Below are positions 7,176-13,078 of a DNA stretch of 14,381 bases, piece by piece (position 1 is the first letter of the stretch; every line of letters starts with the position of its first letter). Origin of the DNA: OMSK01 sp902492995 (GTDB lineage Bacteria; Bacillota_I; Bacilli_A; RF39; UBA660); the NCBI GenBank assembly GCA_902492995.1, contig CABUNR010000028.1, positions 1-14,381 on the forward strand. Reading direction: 5' to 3'. The notes under the pieces are model-generated. The model did not search any database. It saw only the letters and a program-made list of their open reading frames with translations, and was not told the DNA's origin. A program made the translations under genes and the position numbers.

Positions 7176-7531
7176 ATGAAAGTTACTTATACAAGAAAAG
7201 GAGATTATTTATTACCAGATTTATATTTAGAAAAAGGCGAAAATTATGGAAGGCTTGGAAGATATGGAATGTTAAGATTACACTTTATTGCCCAAAATAA
7301 ACAAGCTCTTTATGAGACCTTATTGATGACAAATAAATTAACTCATCATCTTCTTTTAGTAAGTAGATCTTGTGAGAATTATTATAAATAACTAATGGAA
7401 AACTATATTGAAAATGATGGAAGACTATCTGAAAAAACAAAGAATTAAATCCATTAGAATGGACTAGATTAATGAATAACTATAAAAATACAGCAGAAGA
7501 AATTGTCTTAAATGAATATGTTTTTATATAA
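7176..7531 (+). pseudogene. tnpV: Broken TnpV-family gene
   Basis: The start MKVTYTRKGDYLLPDLYL, the GRYGMLRLHF segment and LLMTNKL match TnpV, the small transposon protein found next to TnpX in Tn4451-type elements; its function is not established. The frame stops at 7389-7391 after 71 codons. The same frame then continues with LMENYIENDG, and after a shift near 7430-7440 the typical C-terminus NPLEWTRLMNNYKNTAEEIV appears, ending at TAA 7529-7531. So there is one nonsense codon plus one frameshift in a gene whose full length would be about 118 codons. The ribosome binding site (AAGGAAGG) is intact. A 71-residue N-terminal fragment may still be made. A strong terminator follows. Confidence 0.8.
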
Positions 7532-7541
7532 AGAATCTTCA

Positions 7542-7583
7542 AAAAAGAGGAAAAAATTATCAAAATAATTTAATCCTCTTTTT
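7542..7583. terminator. Intrinsic terminator after the first recombinase operon
   Basis: AAAAAGAGGA (7542-7551) pairs exactly with TCCTCTTTTT (7574-7583). An inner AATTA/TAATT pairing extends the hairpin. T-runs on both strands allow it to end the tnpV transcript and possibly the convergent HD-gene transcript. Confidence 0.75.
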
Positions 7584-7594
7584 ATATTTTCCTT

Positions 7595-7670
7595 AATTTG
7601 GGAGTAATGTTCTTGTCTAGCCAGCACTGAATTTATACTCCCGCACAAATTCTTATATGGGAAATTCCCA
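7595..7670. repeat. Inverted repeats between tnpV remnant and HD gene
   Basis: AATTTG plus GGAGTA (7595-7606) pairs with TACTCC and, after a short bulge, CAAATT (7636-7651). A separate palindrome TGGGAAATTCCCA lies at 7658-7670. The locally higher G+C and the position at the junction of two modules make this a candidate element boundary. A structured 3' end of the HD-gene transcript is the alternative. Confidence 0.4.
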
Positions 7671-7677
7671 ATCCCTT

Positions 7678-8298
7678 TTATAAATTTTCTTTTATTTCTG
7701 GAAATAAGTTATACAAATTATATCCTAGTAAATTATCAAAATATTCTTTTAATTTCATTGTTTCTTCAATATGATAATATGTTTTTTTAAATACACCATG
7801 TCTTAGTAATAAATCTACCATTCTTTTTTCAACAGTTAATGTTTTAGTAGTACACATTAAATCACAAAGATTGATTATTTTTTCTTCTAAACTATATTTA
7901 TTTTTTATATATTCTTTTACAAAATTGTAATGTGAATTAGACTTATCTGTTTCATCTCTATCATTTGATATACAATCTATGTCATTATTTAAAAAAGAAT
8001 GTTTAATACAAATTCCTGCATATTCTTCATCATACCCAAGACTTTTTATATAATTATAACCATTTATAGCATGAGGAAATACACCGCCATGCTCATTAAA
8101 TTTTTTACCTATATCATGAATATATCCAAACGCTATTGCTTTATCAATATCTACATTAATACCTTTTTTATTTAGTGCTTCAGCAATTCTCCCAGCACTA
8201 TTTCCAACACACAAACAATGATCAATCCATCTATCATCTTTTGTTTTTTGTCTTTCTATCTCTAATAGTTTTCTTGCTTCAATACTTGTTAATTTCAT
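7678..8298 (-). CDS. HD-domain metal-dependent phosphohydrolase-like protein
   Basis: This 206-residue protein has the HD-fold metal quartet: His27 (WIDHCLCVGNSA), His61-Asp62 (YIHDIGKKF) and Asp146 (NLCDLM). Extra histidines at 76 (FPHAINGY) and 100 (CIKHSF) sit where the multi-His HD enzymes have theirs. Such proteins hydrolyse nucleotides, 2'-nucleotides or cyclic nucleotides; the exact substrate cannot be read from the sequence. It starts 2 bp after the stop of the nucleoside hydrolase gene, with GGGAG in the end of that gene, so the two are co-translated. The pairing suggests the HD enzyme acts on a nucleotide in the same pathway. No membrane segment or signal peptide is seen. Confidence 0.8.
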   Translation of the reverse strand: MKLTSIEARKLLEIERQKTKDDRWIDHCLCVGNSAGRIAEALNKKGINVDIDKAIAFGYIHDIGKKFNEHGGVFPHAINGYNYIKSLGYDEEYAGICIKHSFLNNDIDCISNDRDETDKSNSHYNFVKEYIKNKYSLEEKIINLCDLMCTTKTLTVEKRMVDLLLRHGVFKKTYYHIEETMKLKEYFDNLLGYNLYNLFPEIKENL

Positions 8299-8300
8299 CT

Positions 8301-9716
8301 TTATTCTCCCAACTTTTTAAATAAATCTTTATATATTTTATCTCTATCTAATTTAGTAACAAAAGTAATATTATGTCTATTGTCCGTTACTTCATAAGAA
8401 GTATCCTTTCTTATATTTGGACAACTTATTTGTTCCGTTTCAAACCATTTTTTATTTATCATATAAGCTATTACTGATATATCCCATATTACTCTTGATT
8501 CTTGCACACCATGATATCCATCATTATAAAATCTTTCAATTAAATAATTGCATAATTCAGATTTGTTTTCTAAATATTTTTTTAAAGTATTAATATCAAT
8601 TCTTAATTCTGAAACAATTTTTTTACAAGGAAGTATAGTTAACTTCACTTTTGATTCAAATACTATTTTTACAGCTTCAACATCTTGTCTAAAATTATAT
8701 TCAAGGTTATCTTCGTAGCCTAGTTCATTGCCTCCTAACCAAACAATTTCTATTTTGTTTACTATTTTTGGTTCTTTTTTGATTGCTAAAGCAATATTAG
8801 TAATAGCACCAATCCCTAATATATAAGTTTTATTATTTTTTAAAGCAATTTCTATAATTTTATTTACAGCATCATTTTTCTCATCATAATCGTTTTGAAT
8901 GTAATCCATTGAACCTTTAAACACCTTATTATCTGTATCAAAATTTAACCAATTACATATCTTTAAAATTTCATTATAACTTAATTCTTGTCCATCTTTT
9001 ACTTTTACATCTCTTTTTGTATGAGAATATGGTGCTACTGTAATTGCCTCAATATTAAACATATCTTGTGACTTAATTAAATAGGCTAATGCAAATTGGT
9101 CATCACATTCATTATAAGTATCTGTATCAAGTATCACATTAATTTTTTTATTAGATAATTTGTTATAAATTTCTTTCCATGAATTAACTCTTTCAAATTC
9201 ATTTGTATCTCTATTATATGGTGTATCCATAAGTAATGCTCTAATACCATTATCCTTTATGTCCTTACACATTCTTTTAGAATCATCTATCATTACATCA
9301 ATATTGTATTCTAAACATATTTCTGTTTTTGAATGACTATTATAAGCATCTACTAAAAATAATTTATCATAAACAATATCATATTTTTTTAACCAATCAA
9401 TGGTCATTTTATATGGGTTAGAATATTCACCATTATCTCGACCACTAATGATATAAATTGTATTTCCTTCTTCTTTTAATAATTTTACATATTTAGAACA
9501 TTCTTCAATCGGTTCAAATAGGCTTGCAAAATACTCAATATTTTCTTTATAAAAATTTTTTTCATATTCTTTATCCCAATTAAACATATCTCTAATATAT
9601 AAATCTTGATGAACTATACCTTTGCCATTTATTGCATTATCATGTTTCTTATATTCGTTTAATAATACATCATTAAAATTAGATAGAACATTATCTATAT
9701 CTATTCCTATCTTCAT
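8301..9716 (-). CDS. Fusion of HAD-type 5'-nucleotidase-like domain and nucleoside hydrolase
   Basis: Two enzymes in one 471-residue chain. Residues about 1-185 form a HAD phosphatase of the 5'(3')-deoxyribonucleotidase (NT5C-like) type: motif I DID at 6-8, motif II Ser91 in IISGR, Lys130, and motif IV IDDS with Asp144-Asp145. Residues about 192-470 form an inosine-uridine-type nucleoside hydrolase: the calcium-binding LDTDTYNECDDQFAL (Asp197, 199, 205, 206), NFRQDVEAV (341-349) and the late WDIS Asp412. The catalytic order implied is nucleotide to nucleoside to free base plus ribose. The ATG has GGAGG upstream. It is the first gene of a two-gene minus-strand operon with the HD protein, placed between two recombinase operons. 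It could be a salvage or catabolic cassette or a phage-defence-like nucleotide depletion module; neither is proven. Confidence 0.85.
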   Translation of the reverse strand: MKIGIDIDNVLSNFNDVLLNEYKKHDNAINGKGIVHQDLYIRDMFNWDKEYEKNFYKENIEYFASLFEPIEECSKYVKLLKEEGNTIYIISGRDNGEYSNPYKMTIDWLKKYDIVYDKLFLVDAYNSHSKTEICLEYNIDVMIDDSKRMCKDIKDNGIRALLMDTPYNRDTNEFERVNSWKEIYNKLSNKKINVILDTDTYNECDDQFALAYLIKSQDMFNIEAITVAPYSHTKRDVKVKDGQELSYNEILKICNWLNFDTDNKVFKGSMDYIQNDYDEKNDAVNKIIEIALKNNKTYILGIGAITNIALAIKKEPKIVNKIEIVWLGGNELGYEDNLEYNFRQDVEAVKIVFESKVKLTILPCKKIVSELRIDINTLKKYLENKSELCNYLIERFYNDGYHGVQESRVIWDISVIAYMINKKWFETEQISCPNIRKDTSYEVTDNRHNITFVTKLDRDKIYKDLFKKLGE

Positions 9717-9755
9717 ATATATCCTCCGAACTTTTAATAATTTTAAACTATAAAA

Positions 9756-9784
9756 ATTATACTATATAAATGCATTTTTTTCTA
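9756..9784 (-). promoter_or_regulatory. Probable promoter of the HAD-nucleoside hydrolase/HD operon
   Basis: On the minus strand a perfect TATAAT (plus-strand 9756-9761) lies about 40 bp before the ATG, and a weak TAGAAA -35 candidate stands 17 bp upstream. It runs divergently from the leader promoter at 9793, so the two promoters lie back to back. Confidence 0.4.
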
Positions 9785-9792
9785 TATGCCTA

Positions 9793-9821
9793 TTGAAATT
9801 TAATAACAATACATATACAAT
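9793..9821 (+). promoter_or_regulatory. Promoter of the second recombinase operon (leader copy 2)
   Basis: TTGAAA (9793-9798) and TACAAT (9816-9821) are separated by exactly 17 bp, a near-consensus sigma-A promoter. The same arrangement is found at the same distance from the conserved block in copy 3. Confidence 0.75.
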
Positions 9822-9875
9822 ATTTTTAGAAAGAGAACTTAGTTCGTAACTTGTATGTGATTCGCTCCATTTGAA
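9820..9875 (+). promoter_or_regulatory. Conserved leader block, copy 2
   Basis: These 56 bases align without gaps to 12086-12141 with 50 identities. Fixed parts include TTTTTAGAAAGAGAACTT, GTTCGTAACTTGT and ATTCGCTCCATT. GAAC (9835-9838) can pair with GTTC (9842-9845). TTTGAATTCAAA (9870-9881) is a perfect palindrome that overlaps the 5' arm of the following terminator, so it could compete with it. Confidence 0.7.
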
Positions 9876-9878
9876 TTC

Positions 9879-9913
9879 AAAGTACGTCAGAAATGATGTA
9901 CTTTTTATTTTTC
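9879..9913 (+). terminator. Leader terminator hairpin, copy 2 (attenuator candidate)
   Basis: AAAGTACGTC (9879-9888) pairs with GATGTACTTT (9895-9904): 10 bp with one G-U pair and a 6-nt loop, then TTATTTTTC. It stands between promoter and first gene at the same place as the hairpin at 4915-4942, but its stem sequence differs, so the structure is retained and not the sequence. Confidence 0.7.
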
Positions 9914-9946
9914 AAAGTGTTTTCTTTTGTAGAAAGGAGGCACTTT
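9914..9946 (+). promoter_or_regulatory. Hairpin burying the ribosome binding site, copy 2
   Basis: AAAGTGTTTTC (9914-9924) pairs with GGAGGCACTTT (9936-9946): 11 bp including three G-U pairs, and an 11-nt loop ending in AGAAA as in copy 1. It hides the Shine-Dalgarno of the gene starting at 9952. Compared with copy 1, three positions of the stem are changed on both sides with pairing kept. Confidence 0.6.
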
Positions 9947-9951
9947 TTTCT

Positions 9952-10239
9952 ATGAAAATAAAACTATTACAAGAGTTAAATCCTAGTCGAAGAACATTAA
10001 AAGTTATTAGTTCTACACACCCATATAAGATACAAATAACTAGTGGCAAAATAAATGTACTTGAACCTACTAATATAGAAACCATTATTCCTACAAGGTA
10101 TTTATTATTTTATAGAACTAAAATAATTGAATTTTACGAATATCCAGAAGATCGAATTAAAGAAAATAATTTTATAAATCATCAAACAAAACAAACTTTT
10201 AACAAAAATGAATTAAAAGCATATATAACAAATTATTAG
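9952..10239 (+). CDS. Small unknown protein encoded upstream of the serine recombinase (family member 2)
   Basis: This 95-residue basic, strand-rich protein is not recognised. It is a distant relative of the protein at 4999-5277. Both share IPTxYxxxYxTxxxxxEY (here IPTRYLLFYRTKIIEFYEY, from about residue 43) and an end rich in Lys/Asn with a Phe-Asn-Lys-Asn-Glu-Leu stretch. A longer in-frame extension back to 9871 runs through the terminator hairpin and is not credible. ATG 9952 has AAAGGAGG 11 nt upstream, a long spacing that places the site inside a hairpin. It is followed after 96 bp by the second recombinase. The repeated pairing implies a function tied to the recombinase. Confidence 0.7.
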   Translation: MKIKLLQELNPSRRTLKVISSTHPYKIQITSGKINVLEPTNIETIIPTRYLLFYRTKIIEFYEYPEDRIKENNFINHQTKQTFNKNELKAYITNY

Positions 10240-10263
10240 AATTCATTCCCTAAATAAGGAATT

Positions 10264-10284
10264 GACTTTAATAAATTTGAAGTC
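10264..10284 (+). promoter_or_regulatory. Hairpin between second small gene and recombinase remnant
   Basis: GACTTTAA (10264-10271) pairs with TTTGAAGTC (end 10284) over 8 bp with one G-U pair and a 5-nt loop. It occupies the same position as the hairpin at 5318-5339 in the first operon, with no sequence similarity. Confidence 0.35.
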
Positions 10285-10335
10285 TATTATAAAAAACTAA
10301 GGAAAGAACTTATTTAATAGAAAGCGAGGTTAAAT

Positions 10336-11048
10336 ATGTATAATAAAGTTGCTATATATGTAAGAGTATCAACTGATGAACAAAGAGATAATGGATATTC
10401 TATTGATTCACAACTTCGTATATTAAAAGAATATGCTGACAAAAATAACTATAATATAGTTGGAATATATAATGATGCTGGATACTCTGGTAAAAACTTA
10501 ATGCGACCTGAAATGCAAAGATTATTAAAAGATATTGAAGATGGTAAAATAGATATTCTTTTAGCTATTAAAACTGATAGATTAACAAGAGATGGTTATG
10601 ATGGATATTGGTTACTACATCAATGCGATAAATATAATGTAAAAATTGAATTAACACTTGAACCATTTGATATATCTACTGCTAATGGAGAAATGATGTT
10701 TGGACTTAATTTAGCCTTTGGTCAAAGAGAAAGAAAGGAAATAAGTGCTAGAACTAAACGAGGACTAGAACAAATGGCTATTGAACATAAACACCCTAAT
10801 AAACCACCATATGGCTATACTAGAGATTCAATAACTAAACATTTAGAAATTGAACCAGTAGAAGCACTAGTAGTTAAAGATATATTTAATATGTCAGTTA
10901 ATGGAATACCATATAGACAAATAGCTGAAAAAATGAGAAATGAAAATAGATATTTAAAACGAGGAAAATGGAACTATAAAAAAATAATAAATCATTTAAC
11001 GATTTAGAATATATAGAAAATAATATAAAATTAATTGAGCAAAAATAA
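10336..11048 (+). pseudogene. Serine recombinase with internal deletion
   Basis: The open frame (223 codons, to 11007) has a complete resolvase domain with YVRVSTDEQ (Ser12), DRLTR and QRERKEISARTKR, then the start of the recombinase domain (PYGYTRD to GKWNYKKIINHL). It breaks off where its relative at 5365 goes on through the rest of the recombinase domain and the zinc ribbon. In another frame, 11001-11048 reads DLEYIENNIKLIEQK and stops. This looks like the beginning of the C-terminal coiled coil (compare KDIEKAIEKLKLQEK in the intact protein). So roughly 150 codons are missing and the ends are joined out of frame near 10,995-11,001. The catalytic domain may be made, but without the DNA-binding parts it should not recombine alone. 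Confidence 0.8.
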
Positions 11049-11240
11049 AAATGGTTAGGACCATTTAAGTGGTAGTGTGAGAAAAAATGCGTTTTGCAAA
11101 CTGTTCAGTAAGACTTAAGTACAGAAGTATCAGTATTAAAGCCTTCTAGGCTAACAACAAACCATCCGTTTTATAAGTGGTTATGATTATTCGTAAAGTA
11201 AATTCAAAAACGTATTTTACAGTCTTTGTGATGTTAGACA
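11049..11240. other. 192 bp without an intact gene; degenerate frame from 11087
   Basis: One frame starting at ATG 11087 reads MRFANCSVRLKYRSISIKAF, then a stop at 11147, ANNKPSVL, a stop at 11174, and a further stretch running into the end of the convergent gene. It could be a decayed small gene, but I recognise no family. AACCA (11159-11163) and TGGTT (11178-11182) form a small inverted repeat. No terminator for either flanking gene is obvious. Confidence 0.25.
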
Positions 11241-11954
11241 TTAAACCACTTTATTTTCACAACTGTAATAATAATATTTATATAATAATCCACAATTTTC
11301 TTTTACATACTCAAAATTGTTTTCTATTAAATATTTTAATATTTTTTCTGCCGAAATGTCATCTTGATATTGTAATAACTTTATTTTAGAAGGTTCAATA
11401 ATTTTATTGGAATATGTATGCATATTCCAATATTCCATTTTATTATTACTTAAATCACTATTATATTTATAAATATTTTTAAGAAATCTTTTTGGAAATG
11501 TCTGATTTTTGACTTCATCTATATCTTCAAAATCATAATCTACATTTTCTTTTAAATCTAATACAAGATAACAACTATTGTTTAATATTTCTTTTAAAGT
11601 ATTACATACTCCAATAAATTTTTTATTGCTATTATAATAAAATTTAAAGATTATATCATAAATGAATTTTGGAAAATAAGGTTGTTTCATAAAATAGGCT
11701 CCTAACCTATAAATATATTTATTTTTAGGTCTAGACATTAACCATTTCAACCATACATCCATTATAATTAATGCATTTTTTTCACCTATGGTAAAAAATA
11801 TTTTTTTCGTTTGCTCTATTCCTTTTGAATTTTCACCAATTCTTGGTTCTAATCCATTATTAAATATATTACTAATATTATCTTTGCTAGTATAATGTAA
11901 GAAAACATTTTCTAAATTTATTTCATTAATATCTATCATAGATATATTATTCAT
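11241..11954 (-). CDS. Possible ADP-ribosyltransferase-like (DarT-like) protein
   Basis: The N-terminus FLHYTSKDNISNIFNNGLEPR (about residues 19-39) resembles the opening of ART-fold enzymes such as DarT and RNA 2'-phosphotransferase, where a His-x-Thr motif is followed by an 'x-I-x-x-x-G-L' helix. A later KKIFFTIG segment would match their second strand. The remaining 160 residues are Tyr/Asn/Lys-rich and unrecognised, and I cannot assign a catalytic Glu. The start is ATG 11954, where AGGTGG lies 5 nt upstream; ATG 11957 is too close to it and a TTG at 11975 is less likely. It is a lone gene next to a recombinase remnant, as toxins or defence effectors often are, but no antitoxin gene is visible beside it. 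Confidence 0.5.
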   Translation of the reverse strand: MNNISMIDINEINLENVFLHYTSKDNISNIFNNGLEPRIGENSKGIEQTKKIFFTIGEKNALIIMDVWLKWLMSRPKNKYIYRLGAYFMKQPYFPKFIYDIIFKFYYNSNKKFIGVCNTLKEILNNSCYLVLDLKENVDYDFEDIDEVKNQTFPKRFLKNIYKYNSDLSNNKMEYWNMHTYSNKIIEPSKIKLLQYQDDISAEKILKYLIENNFEYVKENCGLLYKYYYYSCENKVV

Positions 11955-12021
11955 CATTACCACCTGATTTTTCAAATTTATTCTAATATTTTTAATGTTT
12001 CATTACCTGTTAATTTCATAA

Positions 12022-12030
12022 ATTATATCA
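12022..12030 (-). promoter_or_regulatory. Extended -10 promoter for the ART-like gene
   Basis: The minus strand reads TGATATAAT here, a perfect TATAAT with an upstream TG, about 65 bp before the chosen ATG. No good -35 hexamer is seen, which extended -10 promoters tolerate. Confidence 0.5.
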
Positions 12031-12058
12031 TTAAAAGCTAAAAAATCATATACTTCCA

Positions 12059-12087
12059 TTGAAATTTAATAAAAAATTATATATTAT
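12059..12087 (+). promoter_or_regulatory. Promoter of leader copy 3
   Basis: TTGAAA (12059-12064) and TATTAT (12082-12087) have 17-bp spacing, the same distance from the conserved block as in copy 2. It should be active, although no intact gene follows. It is divergent from the ART-like gene's promoter. Confidence 0.7.
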
Positions 12088-12141
12088 ATTTTTAGAAAGA
12101 GAACTTGGTTCGTAACTTGTTGTTTATTCGCTCCATTGGAA
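12086..12141 (+). promoter_or_regulatory. Conserved leader block, copy 3
   Basis: This block has 50 of 56 bases identical to 9820-9875, with no gaps. One of the six differences lies in the core (TCGCTCCATTGGAA instead of ...TTTGAA). High identity next to flanks that do not align suggests a recent common origin and retention as a unit. Confidence 0.7.
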
Positions 12142-12176
12142 AATCTGTTCGAACTATTTAGTTTGTACTTAATATA

Positions 12177-12216
12177 GAAAAATATCAATTTCGCTAGTGA
12201 AGTTGATATTTTTTGT
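12177..12216 (+). terminator. Leader terminator hairpin, copy 3
   Basis: AATATCAATTTC (12181-12192) pairs with GAAGTTGATATT (12199-12210), 12 bp with one G-U pair and a 6-nt loop. Flanking A/T pairs extend it to 12177, and a T-run follows. This is the strongest of the three leader terminators. No hairpin over the downstream AAAGGA could be found. Confidence 0.75.
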
Positions 12217-12235
12217 GTTAATAAAGGATTTTATT

Positions 12236-12433
12236 ATGATTAATATTGTAAGTAAACAAATAAAGTTTGAAATTGAATAAAAAAAGAAAAACTCTAATAT
12301 AGAAGAACAGGTCAATTATTGGAAAAACAAATTTACTAAAATTATAAATCACATTAAAGATAAAGTTCCTGGCCTATTTAAAAAAGATGAAATTTACCTG
12401 ATTTGTAAATTACTCGAAAATTTAAATAATTGA
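12236..12433 (+). pseudogene. Remnant ORF: small-gene start joined to a MobV relaxase-like C-terminus
   Basis: ATG 12236, with AAAGGA upstream, opens MINIVSKQIKFEIE and meets TAA at 12278. The same frame continues for 50 codons as KKKNSNIEEQVNYWKNKF and on to a TGA at 12431. The part from about 12296 (IEEQ, YWKNKF, IINHIKDKV, YLICKLLEN) resembles the C-terminal end of MobV-type relaxases, where a helix with a WK-KF pattern follows the coiled coil. By position, the first 14 codons could be the start of a small recombinase-leader gene whose rest was replaced. The relaxase match is from memory of family features and is moderate only. Confidence 0.4.
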
Positions 12434-12535
12434 TTAAAAATATTGACTATTAAATTTTTAGAGTTATATTCAACACCTTTTTATTATGCAAAAATTTTTT
12501 CACTAATTATTATACCTTATTAAATTAAATATAAT
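12434..12535. other. Intergenic, no gene seen
   Basis: This is AT-rich sequence between the relaxase-like remnant and the lipoprotein terminator. I see no open frame, promoter or notable repeat. It may be the right edge of the accessory region, because the genes beyond it lack mobility functions. Confidence 0.4.
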
Positions 12536-12536
12536 A

Positions 12537-12564
12537 AAATAAAAAGAGATCAAATCTCTTTTAT
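12537..12564 (-). terminator. Terminator of the lipoprotein gene
   Basis: AAAAGAGAT and ATCTCTTTTT on the minus strand form a stem with a 3-nt loop right after the stop codon, followed by TATTTTATT. Nearly symmetrical, it could work in both directions. Confidence 0.75.
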
Positions 12565-13028
12565 TAATAACCAAGTTTTTTTACAAAATCTTTAATAGAA
12601 TCTTTATAACTATCGTTTACTCTTACATATAATAAAGTGTTATCAACCCTACAAAGATACATATAATAACCTGAACTTGTTAATGCGTATTTTGAATAAT
12701 TTCCCATATTTGATGATGATTCAGATGATGAAGAACCTTTATAACCTTCAAACGTTTTTTTATTAGTATTAAACATTTGTGTTGCACTATCATTACTATC
12801 TAAAACATAAAATTCAAGTTGATACTCACTATTATGCTGTGCAACATATGCTTCTTTAACTGAATCATAAGCTGAATATTGATTTTTAACATCTGATACT
12901 ATGTAATTATTACTTTCAGCTATCGATTTAAAATCACTTGATGAAGCCACTTTTTTATTACCACATCCAGTTAAAGTAATAAGCATTAAAAAACATATAG
13001 AAATTAAAAATATATTTTTTCGTTTCAT
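12564..13028 (-). CDS. Small secreted lipoprotein of unknown function
   Basis: The 154-residue protein begins with a lipoprotein signal peptide: KRK, a hydrophobic stretch (IFLISICFLMLITL) and the lipobox LTGC with Cys22 as the lipidated residue. The mature part is polar, with a Ser-rich loop (GSSSSESSSN, about residue 98) between strand-rich halves (YQLEFYVLDS, YYMYLCRVDNTLLYVRV). It should sit on the outer face of the membrane. AAGGAGG stands 6 nt before ATG 13028; the in-frame ATG at 13049 lies upstream of that site and is rejected. It has its own terminator, so it is probably a single-gene unit. I know no specific family name for it. Confidence 0.75.
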   Translation of the reverse strand: MKRKNIFLISICFLMLITLTGCGNKKVASSSDFKSIAESNNYIVSDVKNQYSAYDSVKEAYVAQHNSEYQLEFYVLDSNDSATQMFNTNKKTFEGYKGSSSSESSSNMGNYSKYALTSSGYYMYLCRVDNTLLYVRVNDSYKDSIKDFVKKLGY

Positions 13029-13078
13029 TATATACCTCCTTATCTTCATTACTTATTATATCAAATTTAAATAAAAAA

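Noticed and set aside
7678..8298. Toxin-antitoxin pair of HD protein and its neighbour
   Set aside because: Both proteins have complete metabolic-enzyme motifs, and sizes and order do not match a known toxin-antitoxin type.
9820..9951. T-box riboswitch or erm-type leader-peptide attenuator for the repeated leader
   Set aside because: No T-box consensus is present, and the only ATG in the copy 2 block is followed at once by TGA, so no leader peptide is encoded.
11177..11389. Plus-strand 70-codon frame
   Set aside because: Its second half is antisense to the ART-like gene, it starts with GTG without a ribosome binding site, and it is better seen as the tail of a degenerate frame.
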